Shown here piece by piece: positions 40,101 through 48,132 of a stretch of DNA of 64,000 bases. Source of the stretch: Gibbula magus (taxonomy: Eukaryota > Mollusca > Gastropoda > Trochida > Trochidae). The notes beneath the pieces were generated by a model. The model was not told where the DNA came from and did not search any database. It was given only the letters and a program-made list of their open reading frames with translations. A program made the translations under genes and the position numbers. Positions within the stretch are counted from its first letter, which is position 1; every line of letters starts with the position of its first letter. The stretch spans positions 39,154,358 to 39,218,357 of the forward strand of contig OW388300.1 of assembly GCA_936450465.1 (NCBI GenBank), written 5' to 3'.

Positions 40101-43100
40101 TGTCCTAGCCTGATGTCAATTACGAAAGAAAGATGATTAGGCCTGTATATTACAAAACCTTAAAACGACTCTTTGACCAATTGACAACAACCAGTTGACG
40201 TAAAATTTTTAGACTAACAATTTTGCTACATAGAGAGTTTGTTTGTTCATTTGGTCTTGATCACCCTCATATATGGGTGTTGCAGGGGGTCCACCCTAAA
40301 GTGTTTAAACTACTTCTCCCAAAGAACCAATAATGATTTAATGGATGGAGACTAAGATTTTAAAATTTCAATACCCTCCTCCCAACAATACGGACATGGC
40401 AAGAGTGTAATTAAATGACTGTGATCAAATGTCAAATGTCATAATACTGGTCTTAACCCTTACGATGCGTATATATATTTTACCAATTTTAGCTCCTGTG
40501 GCGGAATTTACAGGCTCGCAGCTTGAGCAGTAGTTTGGGCTTTGGCACTAACTAGCTCTGCTGGCAGAATTTCCAGGCGGCGATTCCGGTACCGTTTTTA
40601 CAAAATATACCGCATCTACATGGCGAATTAAGGACTATATACGGGCGTTCAATACAAATTCAAGTAGCGACACCCGTACACAAATGGCTAATTCACACAC
40701 GAAACTTTGAATGTTTTTTTGTTTTTATTCTATTACTTTCGAAAGATTGTCTTTAATTCGGGCCTCGTAACATCATAAATACGAAACGAAAAAAATTCCA
40801 TTTATATACGGAATTGAAGACAAGATGTCTAGCTTCACAATGATATAAAAATTATTAGAATGCGACCTTTGGTTATAATTCTATAGCTATGTAAAGTTTG
40901 TCTTTATTTCCACCAATAAAATCATAAATACTTACAACATGTATGCGGCATTGCGAACGGTCGTTCATCGCACTTTTCCAAGAAATCATAATCTCGAACC
41001 AGTTGACAAATAAGCACATGTCAACCCTAATGTGGTTATGTTGTTTTACCTTTCAAATAAAAGCTAACCTCGAACCATAACTGATGAAAATATGTTGATT
41101 AGTTTGTGTGCCGTTTGGTTTCACATGCCTCTCAGAAAGGTAAAATTGTATCTTTATTTCTGTGAATAAATATGCGCATTTTATATAGAATAAAAGATTA
41201 TTCTTTTTGGTTTATTGTGATATAAAAATCATGAAAATGCATTCAGTATTTTAGCCGTGATAAATGTGTAGACAAGTTGTGAAAATCGCCGATTGTTAAA
41301 GGGATTGTCGGTGTAAACGTGCCCTTTTCCACGGCGCTTGCTGTGTCTTTATTATTTTTTTGACATTTGCTAATTTTATATGGGAATGTAGTCCATTGTT
41401 TCCCCTTTATTTTGCCGTATTTTTTTTTTAAAACAAATAATTCGCTCACATGATATGAAGTGCGGGAGTAAGGTGAGTTAGCGATTTTTTCCCCCGTCTC
41501 GCGAGATGCGAGGCAGATAGCAGTCTCAGGCGAGGCAAACCCGACGCGATACAAACACGTGGGTGAAAATAGCCTCAAGCGAATTAATGCTTCGGGGGCT
41601 AAGCCCGACAAAATTGGCCTTTTGTAAAGCTAATTATCGATGCGTTACGGGTCAACAATGCACACGCAAATTGGTGTGAATTTTGCTTGATATTCCGACC
41701 ACACACTGAACAAAGCTTCATTCTCATGTCGGGCCGCGGAGCGTAAATACAGCCATTCTCATGGGTCGGGTCGGGTCGCGGACACAATCGAATCGGGACC
41801 CGTTGACAGGGCTAGTAAAGTAGTGAGACAGCTGTGAATTATTCTAAGTCTTGTATCCGGGATCGGTATACAGACACCTCGGAATCGCTTATAGCCCGCC
41901 CGGATAATTCCGGGATTCGCAAGTTAAGTGTTAATCATATCAACATTTAGACAAGCCCAAATCCATGTCTGTAGCACCATTAATAAGTGAAAACAAATGT
42001 TAAATCTTGATTTTAATAAAAGCCATTCAAATCCTGATGGGCTGCAGAGCCAATGGCTCTTTCTTTAACTTTTAAACATCAGAATTTGACTTTAAACATC
42101 ATGGGTTTTGTCAGTATAATCATGACAAAGTCTGTGTGTAATCTTGACAAACTGTGATGATATTGTTTGCTTTCAGTTCAGATCTACACTCCAGTACTGG
42201 TTGTATCGTCACTTTAGTAGAGAAATGTCCCAAACTACGCAAGTTGTTTCTTACAGCGAATAGGTGAGAGTCTAAAAATCTGGTGTTTGTACTTACTGAG
42301 CTTGGTCTTTTTGTTGTATAAGAAGCCTTAATCAACATGTGTTTTGCAAGTACATCTGTGTCTTGCACTATTATAGTTAAATAATAATTTGTCTTAAACT
42401 ATTATAGTTAGTTAATAGTTAAGCCTGGAACTATAATAGTTGAAGGCAAGTTTTTCTCTGAACTATAATAGTTGAAGACCAGTTTTTCTCTGAACTATAA
42501 TAGTTGAAGACCAGTTTTCTTCTGAACTGTTATAATTGAAAAATAGTTTTGTCATGAACTATTGTAGTTGAAGAACAGTTTTGCCCTGAACTGAGTTGAA
42601 GAACAGCTGTGTCATGAACTGTTAAAGTTGAAGAACAGTTTTATCCTGAACTGTTAAAGTTAAAGAACAGTTTTATCCTGAACTGTTAAAGTTGAAGAAC
42701 AGCTTTGCCCTGAACTGTTAAAGTTGAAGCACAGCTTTGTCATGAACTGTTAAAGTTGAAGAACAGTTTTATCCTGAACTGTTAAAGTTGAAGAACAGCT
42801 TTGCCCTGAACTGTTAAAGTTGAAGAACAGCTTTGCCCTGAACTGTTAAAGTTGAAGAACAGCTTTGTCATGAACTGTTAAAGTTGAAGAACAGTTTTAT
42901 CCTGAACTGTTAAAGTTGAAGAACAGCTTTGTCATGAACTGTTAAAGTTGAAGAACAGTTTTATCCTGAACTGTTAAAGTTGAAGAACAGCTTTGCCCTG
43001 AACTGTTAAAGTTGAAGCACAGCTTTGTCATGAACTGTTAAAGTTGAAGAACAGTTTTATCCTGAACTGTTAAAGTTGAAGAACAGCTTTGCCCTGAACT

Positions 43101-45184
43101 GTTAAAGTTGAAGAACAGCCTTGCCCTGAACTGTTAAAGTTGAAGCACAGCTTTGTCATGAACTGTTAAAGTTGAAGAACAGTTTTATCCTGAACTGTTA
43201 AAGTTGAAGAACAGCTTTGCCCTGAACTGTTAAAGTTGAAGCACAGCTTTGTCATGAACTGTTAAAGTTGAAGAACAGTTTTATCCTGAACTGTTAAAGT
43301 TGAAGAACAGCTTTGCCCTGAACTGTTAAAGTTGAAGAACAGCTTTGCCCTGAACTGTTAAAGTTGAAGAACAGCTTTGTCATGAACTGTTAAAGTTGAA
43401 GAACAGTTTTATCCTGAACTGTTAAAGTTGAAGAACAGCTTTGTCATGAACTGTTAAAGTTGAAGAACAGTTTTATCCTGAACTGTTAAAGTTGAAGAAC
43501 AGCTTTGCCCTGAACTGTTAAAGTTGAAGCACAGCTTTGTCATGAACTGTTAAAGTTGAAGAACAGTTTTATCCTGAACTGTTAAAGTTGAAGAACAGCT
43601 TTGCCCTGAACTGTTAAAGTTGAAGAACAGCCTTGCCCTGAACTGTTAAAGTTGAAGCACAGCTTTGTCATGAACTGTTAAAGTTGAAGAACAGTTTTAT
43701 CCTGAACTGTTAAAGTTGAAGAACAGCTTTGCCCTGAACTGTTAAAGTTGAAGAACAGCTTTGCCCTGAACTGTTAAAGTTGAAGCACAGCTTTGTCATG
43801 AACTGTTAAAGTTGAAGAACAGTTTTATCCTGAACTGTTAAAGTTGAAGAACAGCTTTGCCCTGAACTGTTAAAGTTGAAGAACAGCCTTGCCCTGAACT
43901 GTCATAGTTGAAGAACAGTTTTGTCCTGAATTATTATAGTTGAAGAACAGTTATCCACCATTGGGACATTGTAATAAATAAAACAGCAAAGCATTCAATA
44001 ACACTTTTTTTTCAATTATCACTTTATAAAGTTTCATGAGAAAAGTGTTTCAATAAAACTATATATTATTAAAGACACATTATTATTTAAGAAATGCCAA
44101 GGCTAACCTACATTAGTAGCTGTCTCACTTTACAGAACAGTGTGTGACTCCGACATCCTAGCGATGGCAAAGCATCTTCCAAACCTAGAACAACTGGATA
44201 TCCTCGGAACAAGGGAGGTAACTGCAGATGCTGCTATAAGGTGAGAACATCTTAAAAGATCGAGTTGGCGTGCTTTATCGTAGAATAAAACATAGCTCTT
44301 TGCTATGTTTTATTCTATGATAAAGAACAACAAAGAGTCTTCTATTTCTTATATGACATACCCTTAAATAGTTACTCGCTTTTCTATTAAAACCGCAGAG
44401 ATATAATGTTGTTTGCATAAACTATATTTTGAACAGATTAATGCCTCCCGTCATAGAACACATTCTCTAGCATTGGACAATCAAAGTGACGTCATTTGCT
44501 AAGCTCTAACTGTCGTCTAAAATCACGAGCATGTTTTATTGTCTCATAAAGCATGCTGTCGGTCCCATTGACCACTTGTGTTCTATTGCCCTGGGTATCT
44601 TATATTAGTGATTAAAAACATTCTTCAACATTGTTATTTTAAAATAAGTAACTACATGTATAGGCTGATGACACTAACTGCAATAGTACATATTCTTGTT
44701 CTTTTTTTCTGGCCACGGGATTCGAACCCACGCCTTTAAATGTAAATAAACTGTTTTGTGGCCTGCATTTGAACATAAAAGTAGTCTTATATCAGACTCG
44801 GTGAAAAGTTTGCCTTGTTGACAAAATAGCTATTCAGAAAATGTTGCGTATGACTTGGCAATGGTCCTTTGGTTAAAAAGAGTTTGGAAGCCCTGTTTAA
44901 AGGGTAAGACAACTATGGAATTAGAGACATTGTCCAACCAAGCTTCTGTTGATTGTTTGATTTATCCAGGACTGACTGGCATTGGTCAACTCAGTTCTTT
45001 ATAATTGTTGTCATTCATTAAAGGTACATCCATTGTGAATGAATATTGTTATAGGATCCTGGAGCAGTGCAAGAAACTCAAATTCTTCGATGTGTCTTTC
45101 TGTGCGGGAATGGACGTCAACATTGTGGAAACCTGGAGAAAAGTCTACCCACATGTCGCAATCAAAAAGAGCTTTCAGTCATGA
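21936..45184 (+). CDS. FBXL4: F-box and leucine-rich repeat protein 4, complete 15-exon gene
   Basis: Fifteen exons with compatible phases total 1,758 nt (585 codons plus stop); the vertebrate protein is about 620. Residues 24-67 hold the conserved block QYAKDVEDFSSQYGSE. The ETYHPGA motif at 114-120 and YYTELDAV at 185-192 belong to the family's N-terminal beta-rich domain. The F-box runs from about 243 to 290 (YFDTLP to LCRLAQTCK). Leucine-rich repeats follow to the C-terminus, which ends KKSFQS. The family acts as an SCF ubiquitin-ligase substrate receptor at mitochondria and restrains mitophagy by promoting turnover of BNIP3/NIX receptors. The ATG at 21936 has A at -3 and G at +4 and lies in an AAnATGGCGnC (YY1-like) context. 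This start gives an N-terminus about 30 residues shorter than vertebrate forms, with no obvious mitochondrial leader. The gene is divergent from EHHADH. Introns 1, 4 and 12 are enlarged by repeats. Confidence 0.95.
22137..25020. other. First part of FBXL4 intron 1
   Basis: No exon, RNA gene or named repeat is visible. Short frames at 22347-22679 and 23522-23860 lack any motif. Confidence 0.5.
25021..25131. repeat. AAAT/TAAA microsatellite
   Basis: A run of about 18 AAAT units with a degenerate A-rich left flank, in FBXL4 intron 1. Confidence 0.95.
25700..26012 (-). mobile_element. tRNA-derived SINE, FBXL4 intron 1
   Basis: Read inversely, the head is GTGGTGTAGTGGTTAGCG with a GACCTGGGTTAAAATCCC B region. 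The body has GGCACTTCATCC and GTACTCACTCCACTGAG, phrases of a common molluscan SINE. It is antisense to FBXL4. Confidence 0.65.
26020..28341. other. FBXL4 intron 1, unassigned part
   Basis: AT-rich sequence; nothing recognisable before the inverted-repeat element at 28342. Confidence 0.5.
28342..28685. mobile_element. Inverted-repeat element with CAGTCTGATTAAAATCGAC ends
   Basis: The two ends are inverse copies over about 65 bp with mismatches and end in CATCTACCGGGATA-like inner arms. The centre (28408-28618) has no recognisable coding sequence. It lies in FBXL4 intron 1. Confidence 0.65.
28759..29699 (+). repeat. R1 copy, FBXL4 intron 1
   Basis: Starts AGCTCATCAGGCCTAAAAGG, then a CCGT-rich tract and satellite units, and ends CCTGATGAGCTACAGAGCCC with the GGCTCTATTTTT tail. 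A 223-bp MITE is inserted at 29298. Confidence 0.85.
29298..29520. mobile_element. 223-bp MITE with 9-bp target duplication, inside an R1 copy
   Basis: Ends CAACTTCC and GGAAGTTG lead inverted repeats of about 50 bp (GCAAGGCATAACTCTTGCCA and its inverse). The flank CTTCTTCTC is duplicated (29289-29297 and 29521-29529), interrupting the R1 satellite unit at a known phrase. Confidence 0.75.
29964..30054 (+). CDS. FBXL4: FBXL4 exon 2
   Basis: The exon is 91 nt, starts RTYGPWW after a tgttacag acceptor and ends at gtgagt in phase 1. Intron 1 before it is 7.8 kb. Confidence 0.93.
30366..30413 (-). repeat. Dispersed short repeat, copy 2 of 3
   Basis: Inverse match to 2424-2466, 54 bases upstream of FBXL4 exon 3, so it lies close to the branch-point region. 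Confidence 0.6.
30467..30596 (+). CDS. FBXL4: FBXL4 exon 3
   Basis: The exon is 130 nt and carries FEQKVYP and ETYHPGAVV. The donor is the less usual gtcagt; it is chosen because it joins in frame to the TWVTLWS sequence of exon 4, matching the family's WEILWS region. Confidence 0.9.
30882..30974 (+). CDS. FBXL4: FBXL4 exon 4
   Basis: The exon is 93 nt, encodes WVTLWSDQPT and a proline-rich stretch, and ends at gtaagt in phase 2. Confidence 0.9.
31184..31376 (+). mobile_element. tRNA-derived SINE with ATT tail, FBXL4 intron 4
   Basis: The head GGGGATGTAGCTCAGTTGG and B box GGTTCGATTCCC are followed by an unrelated body and a 3' (ATT)n tail. The acceptor stem does not pair well, so a functional tRNA is unlikely. 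Confidence 0.8.
31463..32990 (+). repeat. Repeat with palindromic ends and a 158-bp tandem array, FBXL4 intron 4
   Basis: Begins ACACCCGCTACGAAGTAGTC, followed by a CCGT tract (31507-31525). Units of 158 bp are nearly identical from about 31,985 to 32,625, with degenerate units on both sides. The end has hairpin GTGAGCTGTGCTCAC (32965-32979). ORFs in the units are by-products of a length not divisible by three, not genes. Confidence 0.88.
32991..33878. other. FBXL4 intron 4, 3' part
   Basis: No exon or named repeat is recognised between the 158-bp array and exon 5. Confidence 0.5.
33879..34107 (+). CDS. FBXL4: FBXL4 exon 5
   Basis: The exon is 229 nt. It encodes LIRLEL, YYTELDAVILQG, a variable charged linker and the start of the F-box (NGYFDTLP). 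The donor is gtatga. Degenerate copies of its last part lie downstream in intron 5. Confidence 0.94.
34078..34432 (+). repeat. Tandem copies of the FBXL4 exon 5 end and its donor
   Basis: The last 30 coding bases, the donor and the next about 95 bases recur: GTGTTGAATG-ATACTTTGATACG at 34078 and 34203, and TTTGATGCGCTACCTGTAAG at 34317. The matched downstream phrase is GGCATTATGCTTCATTTGG at 34149 and 34375. Only the first copy is joined to the exon in frame. Confidence 0.8.
34269..34305 (+). repeat. R1 3' end only
   Basis: AACCTGATGAGCTACAGAG with a TCTATTTTTC tail. It interrupts the tandem copies of the exon-5 border. Confidence 0.6.
34540..34745 (+). repeat. Fragment related to the TGACCTTGACC array
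   Basis: GTGACCTTGACCTTCATATC with AAGGTCAC nearby, and GTGACCTTGAC again at 34730, resemble the 2.8-4.1 kb array. It lies in FBXL4 intron 5. Confidence 0.4.
34937..35007 (+). CDS. FBXL4: FBXL4 exon 6 (F-box)
   Basis: The exon is 71 nt and encodes EEVIQLVLSYLDT and LCRLAQTC, the core of the F-box that contacts SKP1 in this family. The donor is gtaagt. Confidence 0.95.
35362..35431 (+). CDS. FBXL4: FBXL4 exon 7
   Basis: The exon is 70 nt and encodes the end of the F-box (LLRQHCYDPLLYTEVDL). It ends in phase 0 at gtgagt. Confidence 0.94.
35665..35686 (+). repeat. Copy of the exon 8 acceptor and first codons
   Basis: TTTGCCAGACAGCAGACGAG at 35665 repeats the acceptor and first 14 coding bases of exon 8 at 35781-35800. 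Here it is followed at once by GTGTAT. Confidence 0.75.
35787..35896 (+). CDS. FBXL4: FBXL4 exon 8 (first LRR)
   Basis: The exon is 110 nt and encodes an LRR with LQRLNLAWC. The acceptor and the first coding bases are duplicated about 116 bp upstream. Confidence 0.93.
36231..36340 (+). CDS. FBXL4: FBXL4 exon 9 (LRR)
   Basis: The exon is 110 nt and encodes FLSVCGEKLSSIGLSCCQF and LHCPNLT, an LRR. It ends in phase 1 at gtactg. Confidence 0.93.
36394..36692. mobile_element. Tigger-like TA-flanked MITE with an internal ATACA microsatellite
   Basis: The right end reads inversely as TACAGTCAGACCTCGTTTTA, a Tigger-like terminus; the left end is TACAGTCTAAGCTCT. The interior contains about ten ATACA units (36428-36478). 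It lies in FBXL4 intron 9. Confidence 0.5.
36976..37320. mobile_element. TTAA-flanked MITE, 345 bp
   Basis: Terminal inverted repeats AGGGGCAGTAGCA and TGCTACTGCCCCT are bordered by TTAA on both sides (36972-36975 and 37321-37324), the signature of piggyBac-type insertion. It lies in FBXL4 intron 9 and has no ORF. Confidence 0.75.
37418..37547 (+). CDS. FBXL4: FBXL4 exon 10 (LRR)
   Basis: The exon is 130 nt and encodes DLSGCRKI and LQKLNLYRT, matching the LSSCDKL and LKRLVLYRT positions of the family. The donor is gtaagt. Confidence 0.93.
37678..37954 (+). mobile_element. SINE-2 copy in FBXL4 intron 10
   Basis: The head GTTGGGATAGCGCAGTG and B box TGGTTTGAATCC are diverged. The body and CAACTCACCTCACC tail are recognisable. 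It is in the sense direction of FBXL4. Confidence 0.82.
38168..38260 (+). CDS. FBXL4: FBXL4 exon 11 (LRR)
   Basis: The exon is 93 nt and encodes CLDLQHLNIGSCSSI, an LRR. It ends in phase 2 at gtgagg. Confidence 0.93.
38792..38899 (+). CDS. FBXL4: FBXL4 exon 12 (LRR)
   Basis: The exon is 108 nt and encodes LKSLDLWRSRKI and CPDLEELDIGW. The donor is again gtcagt; joining here rebuilds the conserved GWC codon with exon 13. Confidence 0.92.
39018..42066 (+). repeat. R1-like ends bracketing most of FBXL4 intron 12
   Basis: Start AGCTCATCAGGGCTGAAAGG at 39018 and end CCTGATGGGCTGCAGAGCC at 42033-42062. The interior is mostly unlike other R1 copies; only 39060-39130 and 40245-40400 look R1-like, so it may be one old copy with large insertions or two fragments. 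Confidence 0.45.
42177..42263 (+). CDS. FBXL4: FBXL4 exon 13 (LRR)
   Basis: The exon is 87 nt and encodes SDLHSSTGC and CPKLRKLFLTANR, a highly conserved FBXL4 segment. It ends in phase 2 at gtgaga. Confidence 0.94.
   Translation, partial: FRSTLQYWLYRHFSREMSQTTQVVSYSE
42395..43951. repeat. 32-bp satellite with 512-bp higher-order repeat, FBXL4 intron 13
   Basis: The unit is AACTGTTAAAGTTGAAGAAC followed by AGCTTTGCCCTG, about 48 copies. Variants end TTTTATCCTG, CTTTGCCCTG, CTTTGTCATG or CCTTGCCCTG. The order of variants repeats every 16 units: for example, the doublet of GCCCTG units starts at 42799 and 43311, and the CCTTGCCCTG variant at 43119 and 43631. The left edge (42395-42600) has older units with AACTATAATAGTTGAAG. 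Each TTTTATCCTG-type unit contains AACTGTT and AACAGTT as an inverted pair. Confidence 0.92.
44136..44240 (+). CDS. FBXL4: FBXL4 exon 14 (LRR)
   Basis: The exon is 105 nt and encodes TVCDSDILAMAKHLPNLE and QLDILGTR, ending at gtgaga. Confidence 0.95.
44273..44325. repeat. 23-bp hairpin in FBXL4 intron 14
   Basis: CTTTATCGTAGAATAAAAC and its inverse copy (one mismatch) surround a 7-base loop. A weaker copy of the arm near 44530-44560 (GCATGTTTTATTGTC, ATAAAGCATGC) may be the other end of a 290-bp element. Confidence 0.6.
45055..45184 (+). CDS. FBXL4: FBXL4 exon 15 (stop codon)
   Basis: The exon is 130 nt and encodes ILEQCKKLKFFDVSFCAG to the end IKKSFQS. The TGA stop is at 45182-45184. Confidence 0.95.
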
Positions 45185-45870
45185 TGAAATGATTCATGAA
45201 AGTGATGTGATTTTAATAAAATCAACAACGACGCTGAACAAGAAATAAGAACAGATTCCAACGAAGAAAGTTTTATTGGCATTGTTTGACTTGAAACCCC
45301 TGATTGTTTTGTGATATTTGAGAAGTTAAAGTTTGTGATAATTTGGAGAATAATGGTTGTGTTATGCAAGAAATTGAATGTAAGAAAACGTGGGAAGCAA
45401 CAGTTTTTAATGTGTAATTAAGGGTTTATGATTTGTAAAAAAAAGTTGAAGTTTATGATATGTGAGCTGAGCTGTGTTAAAAGGGAAAGATGTTGTGACA
45501 GGTTAAATTTTGTGAGATGAAGAAGTTTAAGTTATGATATTTGAGATATCAAAGCATAATAGGATGAGAGGTTGAATCTTGATTAATGTCAAAGTGTTTT
45601 GAGATATCAAGTTATAATATGTGAGATATCAAAGTGTGAGAGGTTGATTTTTTTAATATAGAGTTATAAGTTTGTGAAATATCTATTTAAATTTATGATA
45701 TGTGAGTTGTTAAAGTGTTTATAGGGTGAGAGGTTGAGTTTTGATGGAGTGAGAGGTTGAGTATGTGAGTTGTCAAAGATGTTTGTTGGATGTCAAAGTT
45801 TAAGTTATGATATGTGAGATACTGAAATGTTTATTGGGTGATAGGTTCAATAAATATGAGGGGTTTGTGG
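45185..45870 (+). other. Probable FBXL4 3' UTR with degenerate GTGAGA/TATCAAAG repeats
   Basis: After the stop, 45440-45850 repeats degenerate phrases such as ttatgatatgtgagatatc, aaagtgt and gggtgagaggttgag at about 70-100 base spacing. No ORF is supported. The stretch is on the sense side of FBXL4 and ends near the candidate polyadenylation signal. Confidence 0.5.
45849..45854 (+). terminator. Candidate FBXL4 polyadenylation signal
   Basis: AATAAA lies about 665 bases after the FBXL4 stop and is followed at once by a GT-rich stretch (ggggtttgtgggatgttttg), the usual downstream element. Other AATAAA words follow near 46070 and 46421, so the true end is uncertain. Confidence 0.4.
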
Positions 45871-45879
45871 GATGTTTTG

Positions 45880-46030
45880 AGAAGGAAATGGACTGGAATC
45901 GCTTAACCGAACCATGTACATTCCTTTAAGACCTCTTTTTATTTATTGAGGAGTATTTTTAGCCATTGTTGTCACTTTTTTTTTTTTTGCGAGAGCACTT
46001 TATTTCAATAAGAATGTTGTGCCTAAATGG
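45880..46030 (+). mobile_element. TTAA-family MITE fragment in the region after FBXL4
   Basis: Matches the right part of 48133-48735: ggcttaaccga-like start, tttattgaggagta, gccattg and gagagcactttatttca. It follows the candidate FBXL4 polyadenylation signal within about 30 bases. Confidence 0.6.
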
Positions 46031-47031
46031 CAGTAAAAAACTCATAATGAAAGTGCAAGCTAGCGAACAGAATAAAGTGAATCTGTTATTGATTATGGTG
46101 AAGGTGGTTGTGTATTGAATCCCTCGCTTATGGGAAAATATTGCAAGTAAATTTTGCATTAGATTTAAGATCTTTTGAATCTAATTTAATATTATATTTA
46201 CCAGTTTGATATAGATCTTGTACTGAATTATAAATTGCTTATGATATTATATAAATTTATTACCAATATTTTTTAAAAAGACGGGTTAATATTTTCAATA
46301 CGAGCACAGTTTATATATCATGGTTGCCAGGCAGCACGATGACACTGCAGCTTGCCGTAAAAATACAAGTACCTAAGCCCTTTTTTTGTTGTTTATACGA
46401 GAAAAAAAGAATAGAATTTGTAATAAAGAAATTATGACACTCGAAATTGTAGCATATGAATTTAATGAAACTCATGCAAATTTAGGTAATCCTTGCTTGG
46501 TCAATACAAAAATTCACTTGTTTAGTAAAATTCATATGACACACTTCCTTGGTTAGTTATGTCTATATACGCATCTGTCTTTATGGCTGTGATAGTGGAA
46601 GATGTGATGAGGCTGTGATGGGTATGGAATCAAACTGATTTTACAAAATTGTTTGTACCTTGTATATGTATATGTATCGTGTTTGTTTCACTATTGTTAC
46701 AGCATAATCTGTTATGTATATATTGGCTATTCACATTAACAACAAAATTTCTGATGAGATGAAGAATTGTTTTTATATCACAAGTTAGGTATTTTGTTGA
46801 TAAATACGACTGCGAAACCATATCATATAAGCATAATCATGATAGAAAATGGAGAATATTTGGTGATGAGTATTGTCTAATGGTATTCATTATTTAAAAC
46901 AACAATATCAATTTTCTTAGGAATTTTCCAGATGTTTAGTTTTGTTGCCAAATGCAATTCACGTATTTGGTGTCATGCTACCTCAAGAGAGTGACATGGA
47001 ATTAGCCATATCTTGTGTTCTTTTCTTACTG
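46031..47031. other. Intergenic DNA after FBXL4
   Basis: AT-rich, with possible alternative polyadenylation words; no gene seen. Confidence 0.45.
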
Positions 47032-47140
47032 TAGATATTAATTTCGTCATTGTAAATATTAATTTTGTCATTGCAGATATTAATTTTGTCATTGTAGATA
47101 TTAATTTTGTCATTGTAGGTATTGATTTTGACATTTCATA
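47032..47140. repeat. 21-bp tandem repeat
   Basis: ATATTAATTTTGTCATTGTAG repeats about five times with one or two changes per unit. Confidence 0.8.
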
Positions 47141-47267
47141 TATTAAAATTTTCATTTTATATGTATGACTTTGTTTTAAAATTTATATATATAATATGAT
47201 AATAAATTGTGCACAGATAATAAGGAGCTATGGAAAATCAAAGAATAATTCTTTATTTAAGGATATA

Positions 47268-47396
47268 CAGTCTGGCCCCGATAATCCGACCGCTTCCGTG
47301 AAAGAAACAAGATGGGTTAAGATTGGTTGCAGCTTGCTACCGTTCGGACATCGCGGGATCTGGATTATCGGTGGCCGGACTATTGCGACTTGAATG
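47268..47396 (+). mobile_element. Pogo-like MITE, 129 bp
   Basis: Starts CAGTCTGGCCCCGATAATCC and ends with GGTGGCCGGACTATTGCG then ACTTGAATG, flanked by TA. It is a shorter relative of the 160-bp MITE. Confidence 0.8.
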
Positions 47397-47533
47397 TATG
47401 CCAAAACTAAAGTATAATTATATTATGTTGACGTGGTAATTAATGTATATTTTAATAGTGGTATGTATGTGATGACATGAACTACTTCCCATTTCATTGC
47501 CAATACTACATGACTAGCAACCTAATGTGTAAG

Positions 47534-48096
47534 CATCCTCGATAATCCAGCGCTATTGTTCCGATAAATCTACACACAAGCGCTGGAAAACAGTGGGGGT
47601 ATTTATCCCTAACCTAGTTACCTCCCTTTGCAATGACTCAGCAAAACGCTTGCTTTCTAACAAACAATGAGATCACTTGAAATCAAGGGTGAAATAACAA
47701 GCACTCTCGTGTCAGGATCTTGGCTTGGTAGCACAGGGATTTTAATCATTTACCTCCACCCGTTTTGATGGACATGAATACACCCTTCTTCTCGTACAGA
47801 CTTCTTAAAACTTTCTTTTGAGTTTCTGTCAGGTTTTCTACGCTGAATTTTTTACAAACTTTATCGTAATCGAGTGAGTCGGCCGCCGCCATGATTGTTT
47901 CTATAAACAACGGTAGTGCTGATGTGATGCGTTTTGATTGGTCGAGTTGTTTACGCAGATAGTGTCTGCGTATCGTTTCTGATTGGATAACATGGACCCA
48001 AGAGAAGGTAACTAGGTTAGGGATAAATACCCTTACTGTTTTCCAGCGCTTGTGTGTAGATTTATCGGAACAATAGTGCTTGCATTATCGAGGATG
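47534..48096. mobile_element. 563-bp element with about 95-bp inverted repeats and 9-bp target duplication, carrying a helicase exon
   Basis: Both ends read inward CATCCTCGATAAT and continue as inverted repeats of about 95 bp, including ATTGTTCCGATAAATC and CACAAGCGCTGGAAAACAG. The flanks are a perfect direct repeat ATGTGTAAG (47525-47533 and 48097-48105). A 9-bp duplication with long inverted repeats suits Mutator-like elements, but that assignment is not proven. The interior holds a minus-strand helicase-like first exon (47754-47892) and about 100 bp of possible promoter. Confidence 0.85.
47754..47892 (-). pseudogene. Captured or residual first exon of a RecQ-like SF2 helicase
   Basis: An ATG at 47892 in a GC-rich context opens MAAADSLDYDKVCKKFS, then ENLTETQKKVL and GVFMSIKTGGG. 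The Q-rich entry motif and the TGGGK-type Walker A start resemble the beginning of RecQ-family helicase domains. The coding sequence runs into GGAGgtaaat, a plausible splice donor exactly in the Walker A loop, where one expects the next exon. No downstream helicase exon lies in the element, so this is a truncated gene start. I infer it is a deletion derivative of a helicase-encoding transposon or a captured host exon. Confidence 0.55.
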
Positions 48097-48132
48097 ATGT
48101 GTAAGTTACCCTGGTGATTACAATGTAGTTAA

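Noticed and set aside
41243..41787. Two minus-strand frames in GC-richer DNA in FBXL4 intron 12
   Set aside because: They lack motifs and joinable splice sites; the GC content may come from an old mobile element.
40453..41934. PiggyBac-like element in FBXL4 intron 12
   Set aside because: TTAA plus CCCTTACGATGCG at one side and an inverse TTAACACTTAACTTGCG at the other are suggestive, but the match is short and no transposase or cysteine-rich tail is visible.
42395..43951. CRISPR-like array
   Set aside because: Units are directly adjacent with no variable spacers, and the context is a eukaryotic intron; it is a satellite.
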